This document shows positions 43,450 to 51,761 of a stretch of DNA of 64,000 nt, one piece after another (position 1 is the first letter of the stretch; each line of letters starts with the position of its first letter). The stretch is from Haliangium sp050303215. GTDB lineage: Bacteria; Myxococcota_A; Polyangia; Haliangiales; Haliangiaceae. The DNA is taken from NCBI RefSeq assembly GCF_050303215.1, contig NZ_JBNLBH010000106.1, forward strand, positions 62,001 through 126,000, given 5' to 3'. Both the position numbers and the translations under genes were made by a program. The notes under the pieces were generated by a model. The model worked only from the letters and a program-made list of their open reading frames with translations, did not search any database and was not told the DNA's origin.

Positions 43450-44140
43450 GCTCCGCAGGCTATCAACGGCGTCTACATCGCGCCACTTTTCCCTACATCT
43501 CGGCATACAGTCAGCTTGGTCCGGCCACGGCCGGGTCATTCACGCCACGGGGCCTTCGCCATGCGATGCTTGCACGGGTGGGGCGGCCGAGCCAAACGCA
43601 CGGTCCTCAGGGATGCTTGCGCGGGTGAGGCCGGCCCAGCCAGGCGCTCGGTCGTTGGGGATGCTTGCGCGGTGCTGCCGGCCCAGCCAAACCCACGGGC
43701 CCTCCGGCGAACACCTGCGCCTGGACGCCTATCGTGACTGTCGCTTCACGGCGCTCGCTGCGCTCGTCTCAAGGGGCGCCGCAGGCGCCGAGCACAGCGA
43801 GCCTGCCCTTGACACGGGCCGGGCTCTGCGGGAAGCAGGCCGGCGGTTCTGGACCGTTAGTCCACGAATCCTCGTGTCCGTCAACACCGGGCGTGCGGGC
43901 AGTTCCTCGAGGGTTTGCGGTGGCCAGAAGGTATACCTTTTGGCCAGGGGCAGGACAGGGCACGTACGCGACCGTAGCGGCCGAAATTCGAAGGGCAAGC
44001 CGGGGGAGGTTTTGGCCAGGGGAGGGGAGGGCGCGACCGAAAAGTCAGCCTTGTTTTACCTATGCGCGGTAAGTACAGTTGCCCGAAACGGAGGCGCGCT
44101 TCGAGCCTTCGGGGGGCACGTTGCAGACAGGAACGACTGC
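43450..44140. other. Gene-poor region with short tandem and direct repeats
   Basis: About 690 bp. It holds three degenerate 47-48-bp units (43565-43705) and two copies of TTTTGGCCAGGGG (43938-43950 and 44010-44022). A long open frame crosses it and runs into the VOC gene, but its N-terminal part has no protein-like composition and no supported start. Confidence 0.6.
43565..43705 (+). repeat. Three imperfect 47-48-bp tandem units
   Basis: Each unit begins GATGCTTGC[GA]CGG and continues with a GGC-GGCC-AGCCA core before a variable CGG-rich end. Starts are at 43565, 43612 and 43660. Confidence 0.75.
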
Positions 44141-44557
44141 ATGCTGAGCTACATCAGGGTTGGTTCCAACGATATCCCGCTCTCGAGGCGTTTCTACACG
44201 GCCATCCTGACCCCGCTTGGTTACAGGAAGAAGGAAGTGCCGAACGGCATCGAATTCACCTTTCCGGACGTGCCCGGCCGGTCCCGCGGCCCCGCCGCGG
44301 TATACGTGGGGAAGCCATACGACGGGAAGGAGGCGACCGTTGGCAACGGCTCTATGACGGCCTTCGAAGCCGAGACGCATGAGATGGTCCGTAGCCTTCA
44401 CGCTGCCGGTCTTCAGGCGGGCGGCTCCGACGAGGGCGCTCCCGGCTTTCGGGCCAAGTACAGCGATCACTTCTATGTCGGATATCTCCGCGATCCCCTG
44501 GGTAACAAGGTCGCGATCTTCTGCGCGAACCCGGCAGAGGGAGTTCGGGGCCGCTGA
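44141..44557 (+). CDS. VOC (glyoxalase/bleomycin-resistance) superfamily protein
   Basis: A 138-residue single-domain protein with paired beta-alpha-beta-beta-beta modules: SYIRVGSNDIPLSRRFYTAIL at the start and YVGYLRDPLGNKVAIFC at the end, both classic VOC signatures. The start is the ATG at 44141; the ribosome binding site is weak (caggaa). The function cannot be narrowed; relatives bind metals, drugs or small oxidised substrates. It lies isolated between repeats and a transposon terminal repeat and is probably acquired. Confidence 0.82.
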   Translation: MLSYIRVGSNDIPLSRRFYTAILTPLGYRKKEVPNGIEFTFPDVPGRSRGPAAVYVGKPYDGKEATVGNGSMTAFEAETHEMVRSLHAAGLQAGGSDEGAPGFRAKYSDHFYVGYLRDPLGNKVAIFCANPAEGVRGR

Positions 44558-44642
44558 ACTCAGCCTTGACATCGTCATCTGCTCGCCTGACTACCGCGAG
44601 CCAATTTGGGTGACCATCGGGACATCGTCGGCGGGCACCTCA

Positions 44643-44679
44643 GGGTGCCGGGCAGGTTCGTGTAACCGCATACGCTAAG
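44643..44679 (+). mobile_element. Solo Tn3-family-like terminal inverted repeat
   Basis: A 37-bp element starting GGGTGCCGG and ending TACGCTAAG. It differs at only four positions, all transitions, from the copy at 46478. The inner end ACGCTAAG is shared with the Tn21-type 38-bp terminal repeats. No transposase remnant is recognisable beside this copy, so it is a relic end. Confidence 0.65.
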
Positions 44680-44736
44680 CGCCTTGGCGAGCAAGGCGCG
44701 GCCGCCGGCGGGGCGGTTTCAGGAAGTCATCGCCGC

Positions 44737-45783
44737 TCACCCCGCCGGCAGCGTCTGACAGGTACCGTCGTCATCGCAGAACTCGCCCGCGCCGCAGAAC
44801 AGCGTCTCGTCGTCGCAGGCAGCACCGCGGGGCTCGCACTGCTCCGTGCGCGAGTTGCAGGTGAGCTCGTCGGCACAGCTCGCGCCGTCACACGGAGACC
44901 CGGTCCCCCCCTCGCACGTGAGCGCGCGGCAGGTTCTCTCCGCGCACGCCAGGCCCTGCTGGCACTCCCGGGCCCCGGGCTCGCAGGCCTCGCCCTCCTC
45001 GACCAGCCGCGGCGCGGCCACCTCCGGCTCGACGCAGACACCATTGTCGCAGGTCACCGGCCAGGCGCAGGGATCGGTCTGGAGCGTTCCGCCCGGCGAG
45101 GTTCGGATCTCGCAGGGCGCTCCCGCCTCGAGCTCTTTGCGGCATCGGCCGTCGACGAAATCGCAATAGGTGCCAGGCTCACAAGGATCGAGTTTCGCCC
45201 CCGGACGCTCGTCGATCGCGCAGCGCTCGCCCTCGGCCACGTAGGCGACACAGCGATCGCCGCGGCCGCAGAACAGGCCCTTGTCGCAGCGCACGTACGA
45301 GGCGGGCACGTCGGCGCCCGGCCGACATAGGCTGTACCTGCATGCATCGCCGCGCTGGGCGAGCGGCACGGGCCCGCCGATCTGGCATACCGAGGACTGA
45401 TACATCGTGCTCGCGATATCATCGTCACAGGTGGCGGCGCGCATGGCCTCGATGCACGCCTCGGTGACCTTCCAATCGGCGGGCACCGCCTGGGTGCACG
45501 CCGCGTAGTCGAGGCAGGCATGCAGGTCACCGCCGTGGTAGCGCTGCAAGCTGTCCGGTCGGCATCGCTCCAGATACCGGCAGTACTCTTTGCCGAGCTC
45601 ATCGTAGGCGACCGTGGCCTCGTCGGATACCGGCGGGCCGGGCTCGCAGCCGGGGTCGGGCGCCTCGCTGCACCCGTGCGCGATGACCGCGAGCAGCAAC
45701 AGCCCGCCAGCCCGCCCGCGTGGCACGAATGAAATCGGCGCGGTAGAGATCACGTCGAATCGTCTCCCTGTGCATCTGTTCAT
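44737..45783 (-). CDS. Cys-rich lipoprotein of myxobacterial type
   Basis: 348 residues from the ATG at 45783. The signal region RAGGLLLLAVIAHGC has a lipobox at Cys38. The first half contains a roughly 120-residue helical domain with paired Cys (YCRYLERC, ACLDYAACTQAV). The second half is a run of Cys-rich modules (CDKGLFCG, CEPGTYCDF, CQQGLACAE, CADELTCNS, CGAGEFCDD) like the Dickkopf-type and multi-Cys regions frequent in myxobacterial surface lipoproteins. The function is unknown. The gene is flanked on both sides by Tn3-like terminal repeats in the same orientation. Confidence 0.82.
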   Translation of the reverse strand: MNRCTGRRFDVISTAPISFVPRGRAGGLLLLAVIAHGCSEAPDPGCEPGPPVSDEATVAYDELGKEYCRYLERCRPDSLQRYHGGDLHACLDYAACTQAVPADWKVTEACIEAMRAATCDDDIASTMYQSSVCQIGGPVPLAQRGDACRYSLCRPGADVPASYVRCDKGLFCGRGDRCVAYVAEGERCAIDERPGAKLDPCEPGTYCDFVDGRCRKELEAGAPCEIRTSPGGTLQTDPCAWPVTCDNGVCVEPEVAAPRLVEEGEACEPGARECQQGLACAERTCRALTCEGGTGSPCDGASCADELTCNSRTEQCEPRGAACDDETLFCGAGEFCDDDGTCQTLPAG

Positions 45784-46477
45784 ATGAGATCTTCCTTGGC
45801 GCTCGGCGGGGGGCATCGAGGCGATCGCGACCCTGTCCATCACGTCTATGGGCGGGTGTCGATGTGCGTCGGAAACGGCTTAGTCACGCGGAATGATTCG
45901 AGCTTTCTCCTAGGTGAACGGCATTGGCGCCTACCGCCTGTTTCGGCGCGCTCGCTCCTTGTCCCCCTTGTTGCACATTTTCGCACCGATCTGGGCGGTA
46001 CCCTAATATCACTTGTGCGACGAGTTCACTTTGCGCGTAATTCGCTACCGTAACAAATCGCGTCGATGTGGGCGCTACCCCTGCTGGCTGGAAAGACCGG
46101 GCCTTCCTGGAATTCGCCCGGGCTGGCACTTGGGCTTTTTGAACACGCATGGTTGAGAGAACCCGGGGGCCTCCAAGCAAGAGGACACGACGGCCCGCGG
46201 CTGCCCTCGCTGGGCTCTGCAGTATCCTGGAGTGCTCGGGCGCATCCAGGCTGCCCTCGTTGTACTCAGCGGCTCCACCGGCGTGGACTCGCCCAGCGCG
46301 GGTGCGAGTTCGTCGCCGGCGCCGGGCTGCTGGGCGGCAACGTGGCTGCGGCTGTGTTCGAACTCCTTGAGCACCGCGCCAGGCCGCTGAGCGCGGCCGA
46401 AGTTGGACGAGTTCGCCGGCGCCGGGCGCGAGATCGCCGTGGCCGTTGAGGTCGAGCAGGGGGGAGGGGAGGACTTA

Positions 46478-46514
46478 GGGTGCCGGACAGATCCGTGTAA
46501 CCGTATACGCTAAG
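46478..46514 (+). mobile_element. Tn3-family-like terminal inverted repeat next to a transposase remnant
   Basis: 37 bp, outer end GGGTGCCGG, inner end ACGCTAAG. The stop codon of the adjacent minus-strand transposase remnant falls inside its inner end, as in Tn3-family elements where tnpA runs up to the terminal repeat. Confidence 0.68.
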
Positions 46515-46645
46515 CGCCCCGACGAGCGGTGCGGACGCGGCGGCGATCGAGGCGGTACTCGCCGTAGAGGACGATGTTGTCCCAGACGACGGGGCTCACG
46601 TGCTGGAGAAGCTCGAGCTCGACGCCGTGGGTATAGGGATCGGCT
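46510..46645 (-). pseudogene. tnpA: Decayed C-terminal end of a Tn3-family transposase
   Basis: About 43 codons on the minus strand preserve HGVELELLQHVSPVVWDNI and the following VLYGEYRLDRR. This fits the Tn3 TnpA C-terminal pattern LLxHxSPxxWxxIxLxG[DE]Y. Upstream, the frame is lost and the sequence no longer resembles a transposase. The adjoining terminal repeat supports the identification. Confidence 0.6.
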
Positions 46646-47001
46646 CGGTGAGCGCTGCGGGCGCGGCCTCGGCCGGCTCGGTGGGCTCGCGCAGCCAAAG
46701 CCAGGACTGTCCGTCGTCGATGTGGAAATCGGGGTTGCGCTCACAGCGGGTGGTGCCGTCGCGCATTCGTCCGCTCGTCGCGCGGGGGCGAGGGGGCGCG
46801 GGCACGGTGCCCTACGAGGCGTACTCGTACTACGCCGCGATCCGGACAGGAATGTCGCGCTCTCGCCGATGATGGCCCTCCCAGGGCGCGTAGCGGCCGG
46901 CGGTGCGCGCCGGCGCGCAGCCGCTGCCCGTTGGCACTGCCGGTGCATAGCGACCGGGCATGAAAAGACCCTAGCACTTCATTCTTCGGTCGTCTCTGCT
47001 G

Positions 47002-48006
47002 ATGGCGTGGGTAGGGCTGAGCCTCTGCGTCGGCTGCGGTGAGGATGAGCCTTTTACCGGGGTTCACTATGACCTAAATGACGCCATCGAGGTCGATGGC
47101 ACCTGGGTGGCCGTGGGCGGCGAACGGACGGTCATCGACGATGCGTATTGGCCTGGGCCCGAGCACTCGGTGGTGCTGGTCTCAGCAGACGGTGACATCT
47201 GGGAGCCGGCCACACCGCCCGGGGCGATGTGGCTGAGCAGCGTCGCGTACGGCCACGGTCTCTTCGTGGCGGTCGGAGATGGCGTCTTCGTGTCCCAAGA
47301 CGGCCGCGACTGGCGAGATCCGAGCGACGACGTGCGTGGCTCGTTTGCGGAGGTGGCCTATGGAAACGGCGTCTTTGTCGTCCTGACTAGTGATGGCAGC
47401 ACGCACACCTCCACCGACGGCGAGCAGTGGAGCAGCAGCGGCAGTCCGGTCATTGAGCGTGGCGCGGGGGTGGTATTCGGCGCGGGCGCGTTCGTCGCCT
47501 GGAGCGGGGCAGGCGACCTGGCCGTCTCCACGAACGGCTTATCCTGGGACCCGGTCGAGATCGCGGGGGTCAATCCCGACGAGCTACTCGAAGTCAGGGC
47601 CGTGAGCGTCATCGACGGCGCCTTCGTCGGCATTGTGAACCAGGACCCGTGGTTCGTCGCCGGGGTGGCGCCGACCTCGGAGGTCATCCGCAACTACGTC
47701 GAAATCACCTCCCGAGACGGCCGGGCGTGGACCGTTTCGGGCCCGCGCATGCCGCCGATCCTGAGCGAGAGCCAGTCGGGCGACGGCTACGTCGGGCTGG
47801 ATTGCGAGCGCTTCACTCTGCATCACTCCGCCGACGGGAGCGCCTGGTCATCGGCGCTGGGCGAGGCCTACGCGGTCGTCCAATCCGGTGGACGCTTCGT
47901 CGCGGTGGGGCGAGACCACGTGCTCTCCAGCCGTGACGGCCGGGTCTGGGAGCCCGTGTTCGTGCACGATCCGACCTCGCTCTCGCCGCCTCGCGCGCAG
48001 CGCTGA
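47002..48006 (+). CDS. Propeller-like lipoprotein whose signal-peptide start is interrupted by an amber codon
   Basis: 334 codons from the ATG at 47002. The protein has about six repeats of the type GTWVAVGGERTVIDD, GLFVAVGDGVFVSQDGRDW and GVFVVLTSDGSTHTSTDG, the BNR/sialidase-like propeller pattern also used by many myxobacterial lipoproteins. It begins with a truncated hydrophobic stretch and Cys12 in SLCVGCGEDEP. An upstream in-frame ATG at 46960 would supply a basic n-region (MKRP), but codon 5 (46972) is TAG. The gene is thus either expressed from an internal start, poorly exported, or newly inactivated. GC content and codon use are normal for the window. Confidence 0.65.
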   Translation: MAWVGLSLCVGCGEDEPFTGVHYDLNDAIEVDGTWVAVGGERTVIDDAYWPGPEHSVVLVSADGDIWEPATPPGAMWLSSVAYGHGLFVAVGDGVFVSQDGRDWRDPSDDVRGSFAEVAYGNGVFVVLTSDGSTHTSTDGEQWSSSGSPVIERGAGVVFGAGAFVAWSGAGDLAVSTNGLSWDPVEIAGVNPDELLEVRAVSVIDGAFVGIVNQDPWFVAGVAPTSEVIRNYVEITSRDGRAWTVSGPRMPPILSESQSGDGYVGLDCERFTLHHSADGSAWSSALGEAYAVVQSGGRFVAVGRDHVLSSRDGRVWEPVFVHDPTSLSPPRAQR

Positions 48007-48031
48007 CGAGTCCGGCCGGCCCGGCGCGAGC

Positions 48032-48172
48032 TCAGCCTTTCTTGGCGGCCAGGGCGAGACGTTTTTCGTCCAGCGCGTCGGGTACTTCGTCGACATCGAT
48101 GAGCCCGTATTTGCGCCTGTCGATGAGCATCGGAAAGCGCGCAAATCCGGTGAAAAGCGCGCCTTGAGCCAT
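48032..48172 (-). CDS. 46-residue protein translationally coupled to the upstream gene
   Basis: The ATG at 48172 shares its A with the TGA stop of the upstream gene (TGATG), and aggtga lies just before it. The product is charged and soluble, with segments FARFPMLIDRRKYG and a C-terminal KRLALAAKKG. I do not recognise a family. The coupling and codon composition support a real gene despite its size. Two-gene layout and sizes recall toxin-antitoxin pairs, but no known toxin motif is seen. Confidence 0.6.
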   Translation of the reverse strand: MAQGALFTGFARFPMLIDRRKYGLIDVDEVPDALDEKRLALAAKKG

Positions 48173-48639
48173 CAGTCACCTGTTGCTGGCCAAGCAGCAG
48201 CAACGACGTCCGACTGGTTTCCGACGGCCTCGACGAATCCGGGCCGTAAACGAATGAACATCTCGTCCAGGGCGTTCCCATCCGCAAAGAACGCATCGCC
48301 GGAGGCGCAGCTACTCCGTTTCACGGCCAGCAGCAGCTTGTGGACATCTTGCATCTCCAGTAACTGCCCGTTTGCGTGAGCCTCGATCATCGCGAAGAGG
48401 GCTACTGTATCTGCTGGCGTATAGCCGACAGTCCGCCTGACCACTTCATACGCGCCCCAGGTCTGCTGGGCAATCCACGCTCGATCCAGCCTCTCCGTTC
48501 CACCTTTAGGAGCGGCAACTGTACTCCGGAGCGCCCCAGCGAACTGCTGCCAGAGGAACCCATTCCCAGGACCACAATGTGCTGGTACAGGCGCAGCAAA
48601 CGTCGTTCCGCGATATTGGCCATGTAACATGGAGCACAT
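48172..48639 (-). CDS. Unrecognised 155-residue protein, first gene of a coupled pair
   Basis: The start is set at the ATG at 48639; an in-frame ATG three codons later is also possible. The C-terminal two thirds looks like a globular helical domain (YTPADTVALFAMIEAHANG, MQDVHKLLLAVKRSS, ALDEMFIRLRPGFVEA). No family is recognised. It is coupled by TGATG to a 46-residue protein downstream. GC content is somewhat lower than in the core genes of the window, as expected in this accessory stretch. Confidence 0.58.
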   Translation of the reverse strand: MCSMLHGQYRGTTFAAPVPAHCGPGNGFLWQQFAGALRSTVAAPKGGTERLDRAWIAQQTWGAYEVVRRTVGYTPADTVALFAMIEAHANGQLLEMQDVHKLLLAVKRSSCASGDAFFADGNALDEMFIRLRPGFVEAVGNQSDVVAAAWPATGD

Positions 48640-48880
48640 GTGTTCATCAAACCCATAGCGTCCCGATCACCTCGTCGTACTGGCAGCCCATAGCAGAACC
48701 CCGAGGTCGGTCCATGCTATGGCGATGTTCTGGCTGCACCATTCGCTGGACATATTCCTGTGTGATTTTCGCGTCTTAGCGACGTCGCGTGACGCTAATT
48801 ATGTCAACTTATGGCGCGGCGCGTCATATTCGAAGCGGCATGAGCTACCCGTTCTCGCACAGCGTGAGTAGCTCGCTTGG

Positions 48881-49825
48881 CTACGCGTCGTCGAAGATGT
48901 CCGCGATCTCGTTTGCGGTCGCTGCGCGGTCGATCCAGCGGTTCATGATGTCTTCGTTCGTACAGGCCTCGATCCGCGTCTTTGCACTTGCGTCAAGCCT
49001 CAGTCCACGTGCCTGCATCAGCCGCAGCAGCGCTTTGCGTGTCCCGACGTCGATCCCCCGCTGCTCCCTCTCATCGCCGTACTTCACCATGTCCGGGTGG
49101 CCGCTCTCGATCACGGCGTTGACGATGGCCTTCTCAGCTTGAACGGCATCGAGAAGCGCGCCGACGCGTAGAGCCCCGGTCAGGCATGGGTCGTCGAGTA
49201 GCTCGTCCTCGCTCCAGGTCTTCCAGTCGTCTCGTTCGGGCTGCCACTCGAGCAGCGGGCCGGCGACGAGGTTGTCCCCGGCCTTGTCCCCCTTCACCGA
49301 GATCGCGAATACCCGTCGCACTCCGCGCTGCGCCATCAGCCGGGCGCGCTCTTTCAGATCTCCGGCCCGTTGGGTGGCCTTGATCTCGACCGCGACCTCT
49401 TCCAGGTAGCGGTCCTCGGTCGCTGGATCGATGCCGCGCTGGCGCAGGCACACGTCGCTGGCGAAGTTGTTGTGCTCGTCTTGCCGGGTCAGCAGGTCGA
49501 TGTCGACCGTGTACCCGGGCTTCGCGTAGGCCCGCAGCACACCGACCACGGTGCTGTGTTGTTCGCTGTGGGTCGGGTTCGCCGGCAGGCACTCGCGCAC
49601 CTCGCCCCGGAAGTACTCCTTGTTCGTCTCCGGCTCGACCTTGTAGTCGCTCACCGGGGGGTAGCTGTTCCGGGTCTCCTGCACGGCGGGGGCCTCCAGG
49701 CGATCATAGCCCTTCTCAGCCCCGGGTGCTTCCATCCGTGGTGCGCTGGCCCCGCTCTGGGCCGCTCGGTACTCGGATGCTCCGGGGGCCCAGTAGCCAC
49801 CGGTCGGGTTCTTGTAGCTCGACAT
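48881..49825 (-). CDS. Uma2-like PD-(D/E)XK putative nuclease
   Basis: 314 residues from the ATG at 49825. After a Pro/Ala-rich N-terminal 60 residues comes a domain with NNFASDVCLRQRG, EEVAVEIKATQ and a following GVRRVFAISVKGDKA. This has the D...ExK arrangement and strand order of Uma2/DUF820-type putative endonucleases. The C-terminus (KYGDEREQRGID, LLRLMQARGLRLDA, CTNEDIMNRWIDRAATA) matches the helical tail that often follows these nucleases in myxobacteria and cyanobacteria. Uma2-like proteins are abundant, of uncertain role, and often carried by mobile DNA. Confidence 0.78.
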   Translation of the reverse strand: MSSYKNPTGGYWAPGASEYRAAQSGASAPRMEAPGAEKGYDRLEAPAVQETRNSYPPVSDYKVEPETNKEYFRGEVRECLPANPTHSEQHSTVVGVLRAYAKPGYTVDIDLLTRQDEHNNFASDVCLRQRGIDPATEDRYLEEVAVEIKATQRAGDLKERARLMAQRGVRRVFAISVKGDKAGDNLVAGPLLEWQPERDDWKTWSEDELLDDPCLTGALRVGALLDAVQAEKAIVNAVIESGHPDMVKYGDEREQRGIDVGTRKALLRLMQARGLRLDASAKTRIEACTNEDIMNRWIDRAATANEIADIFDDA

Positions 49826-50172
49826 CTCAGCCCACCCTACCACGCTGGAACACGGGCTGGTACAGTTTTGCCATCCAGGCACGTGGTGGTGCGTTGGGGG
49901 GTCCTCCGTGTGTTACCTCGGGTTGCGTATGGCTGCTCTATGGGTGGGCGCGTCGCTGCGTGACCGGGCTCTATGCCTGCGGCATCGAGCCCCGCCGAGC
50001 GGGTCTCGGCCAAGTCTGGTGACGATCCCTCGCGCGTGGCGCTCCGGCCGCGCGAGCGCTCGTTCGTAGATTGGTCCGACGAGTTAATGGCCCCGTGATT
50101 CGTGTGGCGACGCCTTGACGGCCTCGAAGCCCGCACGCTGATACCGTCGCGCTGCCTCGCCGAGCGTGCTCG
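49826..50172. other. Divergent intergenic region, no gene seen
   Basis: About 350 bp between the Uma2-like gene and the pentapeptide-repeat gene. Only short, unconvincing open frames and no clear repeats or terminators were found. Confidence 0.5.
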
Positions 50173-51537
50173 ATGATCGCCGGAACCGCGACGACTGCAG
50201 ACACAATGCCCGTTATAGCGGCGCTCGCCGCTGTCGTATCCGTGGCGCGGACCGAGGTGCTCTTGGTGGGGACCTCTGCGGCCGTAGGTGGAACGGTCGC
50301 AGGGACGCTTGTCGTGGGTAGATGGATAGGCATCGCGCTCGGAGGTGTGGTCGCTCTCGCTGCGTTTGCATATTCCCTGTGGTGCGCGTACCGTGCGGAT
50401 GGTCGGTTCTCAACGGTGCGGCGGTTCGGGGTGGCCGTTGCAGCGCTGAATGGTACGAACTTCTGCGGGGCAGACCTCACGGAGGCCGTGTTCGCACGGG
50501 CCTCCCTTGCCAACGTCGACTTCCACGAGGCCATCCTCACCCATGTGAGATGGTCTGGAGCGCGTGAGCTGATGCGGGCCAGAATCAGCGACCCCATTGC
50601 GGCACCGCACCAGGTGCGTCAGCTCCTAGTCACAGGTGAGGGTGCCGACGGCAACTGGCAGCATTGCGATCTACGCGGTGTCGACCTCAGGCGGGCTAAC
50701 CTCTCCTCAGCAAACCTCAAGGGGGCCAATCTCGCACATGCTCGCCTCCACGGTGCGAATCTGGAGAACGCCAACCTAACAACGTGCTGTGCTGTGGGGG
50801 CGGACTTCACGGGCGCCAAGCTCACGGGTGCCTGTATACAGGCGTGGAACACGGACAAGACCACTATATTGCGGGATGTCGAGTGTTCTCACGTGTTTCT
50901 CCGCGAGGTCGCGGACGAGCGCGGTGTCCGTGAACGTCGCCCCTATGATCCGAACCGCGACTTCGCGCCAGGAGACTTCGAAAAGTTCTTCGCTGAACTC
51001 ACGGAGTCCATCGAGATCCTCTTCCGCTATGGGTTGAATCCAGACGCGCTGCGCGAAGTCTGCCGGACGGCTGACACGCAGGGATTAGGCTTGTTGCGGC
51101 TGGTTGGTTTGCGTCAAGTTGGCGAGGACGTGATCGTGACCTTGGAGGTCCAGACCGACGCGGACAAGGCGCAGCTCGAACGGACGCTACGCGCTGACTA
51201 TGACCGCCGTGTGCGTGCTCTCGGTACTCCAGCTCGGGGTCTGCTCGTCGCGCCGGGAGGTAGCAGCGCTCTTGCTGCCCTGCTCGAGGAACTCTTCAGC
51301 AGTGACGAGCTACGGCGCTGGGTCCATCAGCACATCGGCAGCCAAGCGCATCGAGAACTGCCGGAGGGAGTGAGTCTGGCGGAACTGGCATTCCAGGCCG
51401 CGCTCATCGTCGAGCGTCAGGGTCGCATCGGTGATGCGTTCTGGGCTGCTTTGGTGCGGGAACGACCGCACCAATCCGAGCGGATACGTATGCTCGCAAA
51501 GCTCTGGTCTGATGAAGGCCGTCTCGCGCCTCCATGA
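50173..51537 (+). CDS. Membrane-anchored pentapeptide-repeat protein with a C-terminal effector-associated-like domain
   Basis: 454 residues; an ATG at 50206 is an alternative start. Two hydrophobic segments lie near residues 25-70. Pentapeptide repeats (A[DN]LxxA type: GADLTEAVF, RRANLSSANLKGANLAHARL) span about residues 93-225, with an interruption near 130-160. A middle domain follows, around FFAELTESIEILFRYG. The last 80 residues (ALLEELFSSDELRRWVHQH, FWAALVRERPHQSERI) match the pattern of effector-associated/bacterial death-like adaptor domains, which recruit effectors by self-association in conflict systems. This suggests a sensor or adaptor in an immune-type module, but no partner with the same domain is encoded next to it. 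Confidence 0.72.
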   Translation: MIAGTATTADTMPVIAALAAVVSVARTEVLLVGTSAAVGGTVAGTLVVGRWIGIALGGVVALAAFAYSLWCAYRADGRFSTVRRFGVAVAALNGTNFCGADLTEAVFARASLANVDFHEAILTHVRWSGARELMRARISDPIAAPHQVRQLLVTGEGADGNWQHCDLRGVDLRRANLSSANLKGANLAHARLHGANLENANLTTCCAVGADFTGAKLTGACIQAWNTDKTTILRDVECSHVFLREVADERGVRERRPYDPNRDFAPGDFEKFFAELTESIEILFRYGLNPDALREVCRTADTQGLGLLRLVGLRQVGEDVIVTLEVQTDADKAQLERTLRADYDRRVRALGTPARGLLVAPGGSSALAALLEELFSSDELRRWVHQHIGSQAHRELPEGVSLAELAFQAALIVERQGRIGDAFWAALVRERPHQSERIRMLAKLWSDEGRLAPP

Positions 51538-51761
51538 ACCAGCACCAGGCAGGTGCGTGTGTGTCGACGGCACGATGTGAGGGAGCACGATTGGTGAGCG
51601 ATGGGTCGGGCGGCGGAGATGGAAAGGAGGTCGGTGAATTTCCACCCACGAAGTTATCGAACGTGTCGATCATTTCGGTGGTGGGTGGTGGCCATGGTGA
51701 AGCCCAGAAGACCGCATTGGGGCGCCTTGCCCGGAGGGACGTGCATTCCCACTGTTATCAG

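Larger units (their letters stand above)
45784..46959. other. Gene-free region with transposon relics
   Basis: About 1.2 kb. The part nearest 45784 is AT-richer and should hold the promoter of the lipoprotein gene. 46060-46470 shows only unconvincing open frames. 46478-46645 carries a Tn3-like terminal repeat and a decayed transposase end. 46650-46950 contains broken minus-strand coding remnants, including a stretch around FHIDDGQSWLWL, that I cannot assign. Confidence 0.6.

Noticed and set aside
43277..44557. A 426-codon frame ending in the VOC domain
   Set aside because: The N-terminal 288 codons cover tandem repeats and show no protein-like conservation; the VOC domain has its own ATG at 44141.
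46066..46449. 127-codon plus-strand frame in the transposon-relic region
   Set aside because: No recognisable motifs or ribosome binding site; composition like non-coding GC-rich DNA.
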